Origin: Castor canadensis
Taxonomy: Eukaryota > Chordata > Mammalia > Rodentia > Castoridae
Direction: 5' to 3'
DNA: 64,000 nucleotides
NCBI RefSeq assembly: GCF_047511655.1
Contig: NC_133390.1
Location: 132,051,583 to 132,115,582, forward strand
This document shows, piece after piece, positions 34,801 through 44,555 of this stretch. The notes under the pieces were generated by a model that worked only from the letters and a program-made list of their open reading frames with translations, searched no databases and was not told where the DNA came from. The translations under genes were made by a program, and so were the position numbers. Position 1 is the first letter of the stretch, and the number at the start of each line of letters is the position of its first letter.

Positions 34801-35149
34801 GATCAGTGTAGTTGTAGCTCAAGTCCATCTCACTGTGGGACTAGTGGGCTCCTGAACCCATTCAGTGATTGCTTCTCTAGCTCTGGAATGCATAACTGGT
34901 ATATGTGCATTTAGTACCTGGCAGAATCCCACATCAGCCCCTGTAGAGTGGGGCTATTTTGGGGGGGTAGGTCAAATGGAAGCCACCAGAACCTGTCTTT
35001 ATCTAGAAAGATAATAAGCCCAAAGCAACCCTGCACACTTGGAGGGACTGCAGAGTTAGTGCCACTATCAAGGGCTCAAAGGATGCAGACCTGGAGATTC
35101 CCACTATGTCCCATGCACCTCTCATATCGGGACGTGCAGCAGAAAGCTA

Positions 35150-35900
35150 GATTTTAGAGAATGACAGTGGATTACATGGTTGACCAGGTGGTAACTCCAA
35201 TTGCAGCTGCTGTATCAGATGTGGTTTTGTTGCTTGAGCAAATCAATCAAACCTCTGGTATCTATAATGCAATTATTGACCTGGCAAATGCTTTTTTTTT
35301 TTTCTTGATTCTTGTTAATAAAGACCACCAGAAGCAGTTTGCTAAACTAGGAATACACCTTCAGGGTCCTCCCCCAGGGCATATCAGTAATTCGGTCCTG
35401 TATCCTTACTTAGTTTGCAGGGTTACCTTTCCCTTCCATAAGACCTCACACTGCTCCGTTACATTGATGACATTTTGCTAATTGGCCCTAGTTGGCAAGA
35501 AGTAGCAACTACTGTAGACTTTCTAGTGGGACATTTATATGCCACAGGGTGGGAAATAAATCCAATAAAAATTCAGATGTTTACTACCTCAGTGACATTT
35601 CTAGGGGTTCAGTGGTGAGGGGTAGGTTGAGATAATATCTGTTGCAGGTGAAGATAAGTTATAACACTCAGCCCCTCCTACAACCGAGACAGAGGCACGA
35701 TGTCACGTGGACCTCTTTGGATTTTGGAGGCAGCATAGTCTCCATGTGAGTGTGTTACTCTGGCTTATTTCCTGGGGAGACAAAACTGCTGACTTTGAGT
35801 GGGACCTGGGACAGGAGAAGGCTCATCCCCAGGTCCAGGCTGCTCTGAGCTTGGACCATCTGATTCAGTAGCTCCAATGGCACTCCCTGTCACTGGCACA
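35150..35900 (+). pseudogene. Retroviral reverse transcriptase and connection region (remnant)
   Basis: DLANAFF near 35278-35298 fits RT motif A, and Y-I-D-D at 35460-35471 followed by ILLIGPSW is the polymerase catalytic motif (xDD). Farther on, a region around 35700-35890 reads in fragments as the thumb/connection part. An expanded T-run (about 35291-35303) and stops break the frame. Confidence 0.65.
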
Positions 35901-36004
35901 CAGGGACTTAGGCCCTAAGAGGTGAACCACTGTGTGGCCCTTAGCAGGCTGGCGCAGAGCCCTGCCATCTTCCTCAGATGAACACTCTGACTTTTTTTGT
36001 TTTT

Positions 36005-36340
36005 TGGTTATTTTTAGTAAGATATAGTTCACACACGATGAAATTCACCTATTAATTTTACTATTCAATGACTTAAAAATACATACAATTGTAAAACAGC
36101 CACCATAATCATAATATAGGTCTCATCACCCAGATAGTCCACTTTGACACTTTGTGGTGAATATCCTCCCAAATATCCAGCCCCTGGCAAATATGGCTCT
36201 CACTTTCTTTTTGCTATTTTCTAATGTTTTGTGGAAATGAAATCACAGAATATAAAATACTTCATATCTGCTTTGCTTTTTTTCCCCATTAATGCTTTTG
36301 AGATCCATCCATGTAAATGGAAAAACAATTCTTTTCTTCA
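36005..36340 (-). mobile_element. Old L1 3'UTR fragment
   Basis: Minus-strand resemblance to ancient L1M 3' ends, including reversed pieces around taagatatagttcacacac and gaaattcacctattaatttt. Confidence 0.6.
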
Positions 36341-36699
36341 TAGACTAAATTTAACTTTGGGAGGGAGAAAAATTGTAGGAGACCCAGAGGTAACAGACAC
36401 TCTGTGTCTTGGTGTCAGGTCTCCCCATAAACTGGCCATTTTATTGATTAGAGTCAGCCAATTTGGACTATATTAACATGTAATTGACCAGGCAGAACTT
36501 GGGGTGATTGATTATACTGCCGTTTTTTCTTTTTCTTTTTTTCTGTTATTTATAACACTCTGGCTTTGAGAACAGCCAGGGACCACCTACTGGGCCTTAG
36601 CACTTAACTGTGGAGCACCCAGTGGTCAAGGCCGGCCTGGCTGAGCACTCTAGCTTCAGAGAATCCTGATTGACACATGTCAGGGACACGTCTCTTTGT

Positions 36700-36870
36700 G
36701 TGCAAATGTGTATTGTTGTGTTTGTGTCTGTGTGTCTATGTGTTTGTATGTGCATACATCTGTGAGTCTTGGTGAAAGAAGGCTGTGCATATGTGTATAT
36801 TTTGTGAGCAAGTATGTTTAATGCATGTGTCTATGTCTCTGCACATGTGTTTGCATGTATGTGTGTTAAG
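36700..36870. repeat. Degenerate TG-rich tract
   Basis: Many gtgtgt, tgtatgtg and tgcatgtg words in a row, too irregular for a simple (TG)n microsatellite. Confidence 0.6.
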
Positions 36871-36944
36871 TGCCATATTTCTGGGCTTTGAGTGAGAGTT
36901 CAGGAGTGCTTCAGGGGTGGTGGGCTCTGTACTGAGGCTCAGGC

Positions 36945-36965
36945 ATTAATTAATTAATTAATTAA
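36945..36965. repeat. (ATTA)n microsatellite
   Basis: Five perfect tandem copies of attaatta-type tetranucleotide. Confidence 0.85.
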
Positions 36966-36994
36966 CTCACTCAGCTTTCTTTAACCTCTTGTTT

Positions 36995-37080
36995 TGGCTA
37001 GCAGAATCAGCACTTCCTGGGAACTGATGGAAATGCAGATTCTCAGGCCCCATCCTAGTCTCTGTGGGTGGGGCCCACTC
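36995..37080 (+). mobile_element. Possible MER5A (hAT-Charlie) fragment
   Basis: cacttcctgggaactgatgg then aaatgcagattctcaggccc resembles the MER5A non-autonomous DNA transposon. Recognised from memory of the consensus only. Confidence 0.4.
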
Positions 37081-37689
37081 TGTTTTCTCACATCTTGGCC
37101 TCTCATGTTTGGGGAGCTCAGATTCAACCCATCTGTCCTTTCTCCCATCCTCTTTTCTCACCAACATGTGTGGTGCTCTGATCTCCATGGTTTGCCCAGT
37201 GCTGACCTTGGCCAGTTGTTCTGCCATGCAAAGAATGTGTCTTTGCACACATGTGTCTTTGTCATGAATCAGGACACCTGCAGGAGAAACCTGGTCCTTA
37301 TGGTGTGAATGGATGTGGGAGGGATGAGGGGCAGGCCAGGAACACCTGGTTTAGCAAAGCCAAGGCACATGGCTTTCCTCCCCAGTGGATGTGGCACACC
37401 AGTAGGATTCATTTCTCAGCCAACTGTGAAGCTGTCTGGTGTGGTTTTATCAGACCTTCCCTGCAGGTTTAGGACCGGGATCCTCTCTCCTGCTCAGGAT
37501 GGCAGGAAGTGCTGTCCATCTAATTTGAGGAGATCTGGAATTCCAGACCTTGGTAGTGACAGTGTGTTTTGGGTTCTTCTTCTCTCCTGGGTGGATCTCC
37601 TGGGAGCTCTGCCGTGTGTCTCCACAGAATGAAAGAGAGAAAGGTTCAGCTGAGGTGGCCTGGTCTCCCCCACTCTCCTCTACCACATC

Positions 37690-37972
37690 TTTTTTGGCTT
37701 TACTGGGGTTTGAACTCCAGGTGTCACACTTGCTAGGAAGGCACTCTACCACTTAAACCATGCCCCAATCCTTTCCTACTTTAGTTATTTTCCAGATAGG
37801 GTCTCATGTTTTTCCATGGCGCTGGCCTCGGATCTCCCATGTAGATTGACAGGCGCCAGCTTATTTGTTGAGGGGTCCTCAATAACTTTTTGCACAGGCT
37901 GGTCTCAAACAGAGATCCTGCAGATCTGTCTCCCTAGTAGCTAGAATTTGAGGTATGAACCACTGTGCCTAG
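37690..37972 (-). mobile_element. Three-part SINE: B1-B1-tRNA module
   Basis: + strand order: reversed tRNA module (tactggggtttgaactcc, gcactctaccacttaaacc), first reversed B1-like monomer (about 37775-37858), second reversed monomer (about 37865-37972, with gcacaggctggtctcaaac). The junctions match the copy at 33288-33585. Confidence 0.7.
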
Positions 37973-38114
37973 AGCTCTCGTTGGTTCAGATGCATTGGAT
38001 TTATTCCAGGGGCCTGTCTTGCACAGACAGCATTGCTCTGTGTGCCCCTGGACAGGCCCTGCCCTCAGGGTCACTTTTGCAACTTGTAAAGAAATCCCAC
38101 AGAAGTGTGCCCAG

Positions 38115-38400
38115 TTATCATGTTGGTTTTCTATTGCTGCATAGAAACCACACACCTAGCAGCTTGAATAACGTGCATCTTTATCTCAAGGACTTGGCTG
38201 GGCTGGGTCATCTGCTCAAGGGATCATGAAGAAGGCTCCACATCCAAGCTCCTTGCTGGTAGCTGGCAGTTCCTTGAGGGTTGTCACATTGAGGGTCTCA
38301 GTTTTTTTCTGGCTGCTGACTTGAAGCCACTTCAGTTCCTAGCTTCCTGGGACTTTCTAATGTGGCAACACTTCCTTAAAGTCAGCTGGGGAAAGCATCT
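38115..38400. mobile_element. Possible ancient interspersed repeat
   Basis: The words ggttttctattgctgcatag and aaccacacacctagcagctt are reminiscent of a widespread old mammalian repeat. I cannot name the family with assurance. Confidence 0.3.
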
Positions 38401-39128
38401 TAGAAAAATGAGTTACAATCTTATAGGATGCTGTTACAGAGGTGACCTCTGGTTGCCTTCATCATATGCTGTTGGTTAGAAGCAAGCCACAGGACTCAGC
38501 CTTGCTCCCCGGGAGGGAAGGACTGAGACTGGGGTCATGGGACCTCAGTACAGCTTGTTGCCATACTTACCACAGTTCAGGACAAAAGCTCATTGACTCT
38601 CTCCATGGAAAAGGCCACCAAAAAATGGTCACCCTGAGTATAGTTTCTCAGTAAAGGGCTGAAGCTAACTTAAGACAGGACAGGACAGGAAATGGGCCAA
38701 ATTAGTCAAGAATCTGTCCTTTTCCCAGGGAACATGGTGACTATCAGAGTTCCCGGGGTCACATCAGAAGAGTTCAGGAGCCAAACAGGCTCTCACTGCT
38801 GAGCACCATTGAGCACCAGTGACAATAATAACTAGATGGCAACAAAGCGCACCACATTTTCAACCCGTGAGTTTACACACGAAACTAACAATGATCACAA
38901 TGGTCATTGTGATTCCAACATCCTCTGTAGGCTGTGGGCCAGTCCCTGTTCTCTCTCCCCACGTGGCAGCAAGCATTCTTTTCAGCTTCAGAAAGCACCA
39001 AGAGGGCAGCATCAACTCTGCAGTCCTCCTGATCTGCAGGGGCCACAAAAGACAGGGGTTGCTGGTGTGGACTGTGATGTGAGTGGGTTATCTGATATCT
39101 CCCAACTCTAGACTCCTTGTCTGTTACA

Positions 39129-39176
39129 AAATGAAAGAAAGAAAAGGAAGGAGAGAAGGAAAGGAAGGAAGGAGAT
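39129..39176. repeat. Purine (GAAA/GGAA)n tract
   Basis: gaaagaaagaaaaggaagg followed by gaaaggaaggaaggag; almost pure A/G. Confidence 0.8.
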
Positions 39177-39824
39177 ATGACTGTGTTCACCTTTGAGACT
39201 TGAGAGGGATGGGTGGGGTATAATTGATACTCATAGAGAGTGTCAATTACAGTGAATGATTTTTGTTGACATTCTTATAATTGGACTGGCATCACCCAAA
39301 TCATCACATATCAGATGCTATGTATGAGAATCCTGAAGTAAAGAAAATTTTGCATTCTCTTTCTGCGGGGCTTCTCAGAGCCTTAAGAAGGCAGATATAG
39401 TGTATAGGTGCCTATGTTTATTTACAACAGAAAAATGCAGCCACCTCTGCCCTGAGTATCTTCTGACTGCTGCCTACAACTTGGGTTTGAGGTCCCTTGT
39501 GTGAGGCAGGTGGGGAGCCACAGAGACGAGGGGTGGGACAGGGCTGAGAGCTGTGCAGGAGATGTGAGCACAGCCTGTAGCTGCTAGTCTGGGGTTCTGA
39601 CAGTGTGTGGGGTTGCAGACTTGATCTGATGAGGTGTTTCTGCACAGGGTCACCAAAGGACTCCTGCCATGTGGCATTCCCAGCCATGACCCATCACTAA
39701 GGCAGCAGGAGGCTGAGGCAGTCTGCCCAGCAGGATGGGTGCAGGCCTGGCTGTCAGGCAACAGAGGCCTAAGCCCCAGCTCAACTGCTTTGGTAATTTC
39801 AAGCAAGCAAGCAGGCTCTGTGGG

Positions 39825-39965
39825 GACCCAATGTCAGTGTATGCTGGCCCTGGCCCTGCTGTCTCATCTGAGGATAAACAGGAATGAAACACCCACCTCC
39901 TAGAGTCCTGTAAGGATTAGACATGGCCACATCTATCGGAGCTTAGAACCATCCCTGACACATAA
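39825..39965 (+). mobile_element. MIR fragment
   Basis: tctcatctgaggataaacag, cctcctagagtcctgtaagg and a tail like MIR 3' sequence. Confidence 0.45.
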
Positions 39966-41099
39966 CATTTAAGAAGTGGTTGCATTGATTATTTTTTTGG
40001 TGATTATAAAAAGCTTCAGTCCCTGAAAGACACAGGAAAGGTCCTCCTGCAGTAGTGAGGGTGACACTGGCTGGACTGTACCTGCCCCTTGGCAGCCAGC
40101 CTCCCTGGCACAGCCTCCAGAGCTGCTCTGGAGGCCCAAAAGCACAGGGTGGCCTGAAGCTGGTGAGGCAGGGTAGATGGAGGTGATCAGAATAGTTGTC
40201 TGTTACTCACTGCCTCCTACATGCACACTAACTGCTGAGGTGGGTGTGAGTGTCCCCACTCACAGACAAACAACATATGACATGCATAGACTCCCAGATC
40301 TTTCCGACACCTGGGCAGTAACCTGGATCCTCTGCCCTACTGTCCCCAGCAGAGCCATCTCTTTCCAAACACATCTGCCCAGGGAAACATATGGGAGCCC
40401 TGGCATTTGAGTAGACACAGGGTCCTGAGGGAAAAGCCTGGCAGGTGACATCCTCTAAAAGCCTATTGTTTCTATGGAGGCGGGGATGAGCATGGGGGTC
40501 AGAAGACCTGCTTGGGTGGGATTTGAGCAGGTGGGTTCAGTCTTAGGAAGGATGATCCTTCTGTCTCCCATTCAGCAAATCCATCAACACCATGCCCAGC
40601 ATAGGGGACAGTGAGGCCTAGATGCAACCACTGAGGACCCTGCTGGGAGGGAGGGCACAGCCTACTGGGTTCTTTGCTCTCTGGAGCCTTTGGGCAGAGC
40701 AGAGAGAGGCTATTTGCTTGCAGTGCAGCTCTGTGGGCTGGGTGGGGGCATGCAGAACCCTCACAGGACCCTAGGACATGTGATTATTTGGGGACATTCT
40801 TGTCCTGGGACCTGGCACACATTTGACCATGTAGGGTGTTGGGTTGACTGGAATCCTTCAGGGCTCACAGTGGCCCTACTGGCTCTTTCCCCAGCAGCCC
40901 AGCTATACAGTGAGAATTACACAGGATCCCTGAGAAGACCCATCACGTCCAGACCAGAGCTCAAGCTTTCATGGGCCTTATTGCCACCCAACTGCATGGC
41001 TTCATCAATTACAAATATGAAAATGATAATGAGAGCAATAATGAGTGTACAGTACCTGCCAAGTACCTGGCATTTCCCTAAGCACATTATGACCATTTC

Positions 41100-41147
41100 C
41101 TCCCTCCCTCCCTCCCTTCTTTCTTTCTTTTCTTTCTTCTCCTTTTT
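41100..41147. repeat. (CCTT/CTTT)n tract
   Basis: ctccctccctccctcccttc followed by tttctttcttttctttcttc; leads into an antisense B1. Confidence 0.8.
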
Positions 41148-41262
41148 GGTTTTTTGAGACAGGTTCTTGCTATGTAGCCTAGGCTGGTTTCAGACTTGAT
41201 CTTCCTGACTCAGGCTCCCAAGATCAGAAATTATAGGTGTGTGATAACACACATAGCCAAGT
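41148..41262 (-). mobile_element. B1 SINE monomer
   Basis: Reversed B1: gagacaggttcttgctatgt, agcctaggctggtttcagac, then a diverged end. Confidence 0.7.
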
Positions 41263-41269
41263 ATTTCTT

Positions 41270-41510
41270 TCTTTTTCTTTTCAAAAACCTTATTTCAATT
41301 GATGAATTTAAATCATATATATTTATGATGTACAAATGCTATTTTAAAAGATGCATACCCTGCAGCATGGCTGACTTGAGCTAGCTAACACATGCATCCC
41401 ATCCCACATTTATTCGTGGTGAGAACACTTATAATCCTCTCCTAGCAAATTCTGAGTTTGCAATATGCCATTATTAACTGTATTCACCGTGTTGTACAAT
41501 ACATCTCTTG
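41270..41510 (-). mobile_element. Old L1 3'UTR fragment
   Basis: Resembles reversed L1M 3'UTR: ttgtacaatacatctcttga, gtgagaacacttataatcct. Confidence 0.5.
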
Positions 41511-41519
41511 AATGGACTA

Positions 41520-41610
41520 TGTCTTCATCTTATAGATGAGGAAACTGAGGCACACAGAGGGTGAGAGGTTGCCTGGAGTTATGCAAAGCTGGGGTTCAGG
41601 CTAGCAGGGT
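41520..41610 (-). mobile_element. MIR fragment
   Basis: Reversed MIR core: tatagatgaggaaactgagg, then gagaggttgcctggagttat. Confidence 0.6.
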
Positions 41611-42149
41611 GGCCCTGGCTCCTGAGTCCTCTCCACTGACCTCTTGCAGGAACAGATATTGACTGCCTGGACCCTCTGCTGGGCCCTGTGCCTCTGGATA
41701 GGGTGAGAGGGGCTGCAGGCTTCTCAGCCTGCAGATTCAGCTTGGAAAGGGGTGGGGTCTCTGATAGCATCCCTGTGTTCAGGGAGAGCAAGAGGGGCAG
41801 GCAGCACTGATCTCCAGAAATGTCCACAACCCTGACTGTTCAGAGAGAGATGGCCTTGAAGGAATCTTAATGTGCACACAAGATTTTCTCTGTACATAAA
41901 CAAGGTGTGAAAGAAACACAAAGCCCCAGGGAGGTTACCAGAGGTGCTGGGAGTGGGAGGGGCTTCAACTTCCTTTATGATCTGTTTGGACTTCTAGCTG
42001 GGTTAGAAGACTTTTTTTTTTTTTTTTTTTTGGTTTGTCTTTCTATTTCTCTGTGCAGAATTTAACTTCACATTTCTCCAGAGCTGTTGGGCCTGTAAGG
42101 AGAACACATCCACAAGGTGGCGCGGTGACCTAAGATATGACTTTGTGTG

Positions 42150-42272
42150 TTTCTTTTGAAGAGACAGTGTCTCACTGTGGTCCAGTCCTTTAATTCCTGG
42201 GCTCAAGTGATCCTCCAGCATCGGCCTCCCGAGTACCCCGTTACTACTGGCATGCACCACCCCACCTGTCTG
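42150..42272 (-). mobile_element. B1 SINE monomer
   Basis: Reversed B1: gagacagtgtctcactgtgg, gggctcaagtgatcctccag, ggcctcccgagtaccccg. Confidence 0.75.
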
Positions 42273-42555
42273 CATTTCTCACCTTTTCACTCAAGAGTTC
42301 CTGGGACATCTGACAGCTGCATTCTGGGCCAGTCTCTTCAGATGTGTGTCATGGTGCCTCCCCTCTCCCTTGCACTTGGACCTGGTGCAGCCCCCACATC
42401 TGCTCTGCAGCAGTGGCAAGGACGAAAACATCTTGGTCCTCTGTGGGGAAACACAGCTCTGCCCATAATGAACAAAGCTCTCTGCAATTCCACCCTCAGC
42501 CAGTGGGGGCACCCTGCACACAAAAATCTCTGGCTTGCAGGCCCTTTGCACTACA

Positions 42556-44500
42556 TTCTTCACAGAGATAGAAAAATCAATCCTAAAATCATATGAAAAC
42601 AAAAGAGACCTCGAAAAGCCAAAGATATTCTGAGCAAAAAGTCAAATGCTGGAGTTGTCATAATTCTTGACTTCAAACTATACTACACAGTCATAACAAT
42701 AAAAGCAGCATGATATTGACACAAAACCAGTGGAACAGAAGACCCAGATATGAATCTGTGCAGCTACAGCCACAAAGGAGCTCAAAGCACAAGAGGGAGA
42801 AAAAACACCTTTTCAACAAATGCTGCTGGGAAAACTGGATATCCACATGTAAAAGACTGAAACTAGATCCCTATCTCTCACCCTGAACCAATATCAACTC
42901 AAAGTGGATAAAAACCTTAATATGAAATCCAAAACTTTGAATTAACTACAGGAAGCAGTAGAAAATACACTGAAATATATAGCATAGGGAACGGCTTCCT
43001 AAATAGAATGCAAATGGCTAAGCAACTAAGAGAAAGAATGAACAAATGGGACGGCATCAAACTAAAAAGCTTCTGCAGAGCAAAAGAAACAGTCACTAGA
43101 CTTAGGAGACTTCCCACAGAATGGGAGAAAATCTTTGCCAGCTATTCGTCCAATAACAGATGTACAGGGAACTCAAAAACTCAACACCCAGAGAATCGAT
43201 ATCCCAATGAAGAAATGGGCACATGAATTGAAAAGGGAATTTTCAAAGGAAGAGGTACAAATGGCCGATAAATACATGAAGAAGTGTTCAATTTCCCTAG
43301 TTATAAAAGAGAGGCAAATCAAAAGTACATTAAGAGTTTGTCTCACCCCAGTTAGAATGGCCATCATCAAGGGCAATAACAGCAACAAATGCTGGCAAGG
43401 ATGCAGTGAATCAGGAACCCTTATACACTGTTGGTGGAAATGCGAATTAGTAAATTAGTACAACCATTATGGAGAGTCCTCCACAAGCTAAAGATAGCCA
43501 GGTGCTGATGGCTCACGCCTGTAATCCTAGCTACTCAGGAGGCAGAGGTCAGGAGGATCGCAGTTCAAAGCCAGCCCAGGCAAATAGTTTGCATGACCCT
43601 ATCTTGAAAAACCCTTCACAAAAATAGGGCTGGTGGAGTGGCTCAAGGTGAAGGCCTTGAGTTCAAGCCCCAGCACCACAAAAATATACCTAAAGATAGA
43701 ACTGCCATATGAGCCAGTGATACCGCTCCTGGGCATCTATCCAAAGGAAGGTCAGTCAGGATACAATAGAGACACCTGCACACCCATGTTAATTGCAGCA
43801 CTGTCCACAACAGCTAAGCTATGGAAACAACCCAGATGCCCTACAACTGATGAATGGATCAAGAAAATGTGGTATCTATACACAATGGAGTTTTACTCAG
43901 CCATAGGAAGAATGACACCATATGGTTTGAAGGTAAATGGATGCAATTGGAGGACATCATGTTAAGTGAAGTAAGCCAGACTTAGAAAGACAAAGGCTGC
44001 ATGTTTTCTCCTATATGTGGGAGATCCAAAAAATAAACATATACACAAAAATAAGCATGATTATATAGAAACTAATATGTAGAACATATTTTTTCTATTT
44101 GTGATAGTGGAACTACTTTATAGAACTCGGGGAAGGAGGGAAAGGAAAAGAGAATGACAGAGCATCAGTAATATCATAAAAGATTACATCTGTGAAGGTA
44201 GAGGATATAATATGTATTGAAAGCTGTTGAAAAAGGGGGGTGAGTGGGAAGAAGTAAGGGAGAGTAATGGAAAGGCTTGAATGGATCAAAGTAAACTATA
44301 CTCATAGTGGGGATATGTCAAGAAACCCCTTTGAACATTGATTTAGAAATTAAAATGAAAGACGGGACTGTAAAATTGGTACATTGCATGTATGTAATTG
44401 TGGGAAGGGGAGGGTGAACTAAGAGATTAAGGTGATGAAACATTGTTGATGGACTTTACATAACTCTATGAAATAGAACACTGAAACCTCTTGTGATTGA
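42556..44500 (+). mobile_element. L1 3' half (ORF2 C-terminus and 3'UTR), decayed
   Basis: From about 42556 the + strand reads in pieces as L1 ORF2 C-terminal sequence (EIEKSILKS at the start, [15 protein letters not shown] at about 43110-43155, KKCSISLVIKERQIKSTLR at about 43280-43335, LLGIYPKEG at about 43725-43750). A 3'UTR follows to about 44500 with a G-rich end. Stops and frameshifts are frequent. A SINE interrupts it at 43498-43689. Confidence 0.85.
43498..43689 (+). mobile_element. B1-dID-like SINE inserted in an L1, with 10-bp target-site duplication
   Basis: The B1 part (gatggctcacgcctgtaatc, ctactcaggaggcagagg) is followed by a shortened tRNA module (gagttcaagccccagcacc). Flanking copies of ctaaagatag at 43488-43497 and 43690-43699 mark the insertion site inside ORF2. 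Confidence 0.85.
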
Positions 44501-44504
44501 TTGA

Positions 44505-44555
44505 AGTGGGGCGGGGTGGGGGGGGTGGGTCCAGGGGGAGAGTTGGTGGGGGTGC
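44505..44555 (+). repeat. G-run cluster at the end of an L1 3'UTR
   Basis: At least five runs of three or more G (ggggcggggtggggggggtg, then gggggagagttggtgggggt), enough for a G-quadruplex. Confidence 0.6.

Larger units (their letters stand above)
33600..35900 (+). mobile_element. Endogenous retrovirus remnant with pol blocks out of order
   Basis: Heavily decayed provirus in the + direction. A weak gag-like piece (33600-33900) is followed by RNase H, the start of integrase, protease, reverse transcriptase and a connection-like region. The usual order is PR-RT-RNase H-IN. Frames change repeatedly and stops are frequent, so it encodes nothing functional. I see no LTRs and leave the class open (I or III). 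Individual blocks are listed separately. Confidence 0.65.

Noticed and set aside
40690..41157. 155-residue ORF in intergenic DNA
   Set aside because: No family resemblance, and it ends in a pyrimidine repeat that inflates it with F/S/L residues.
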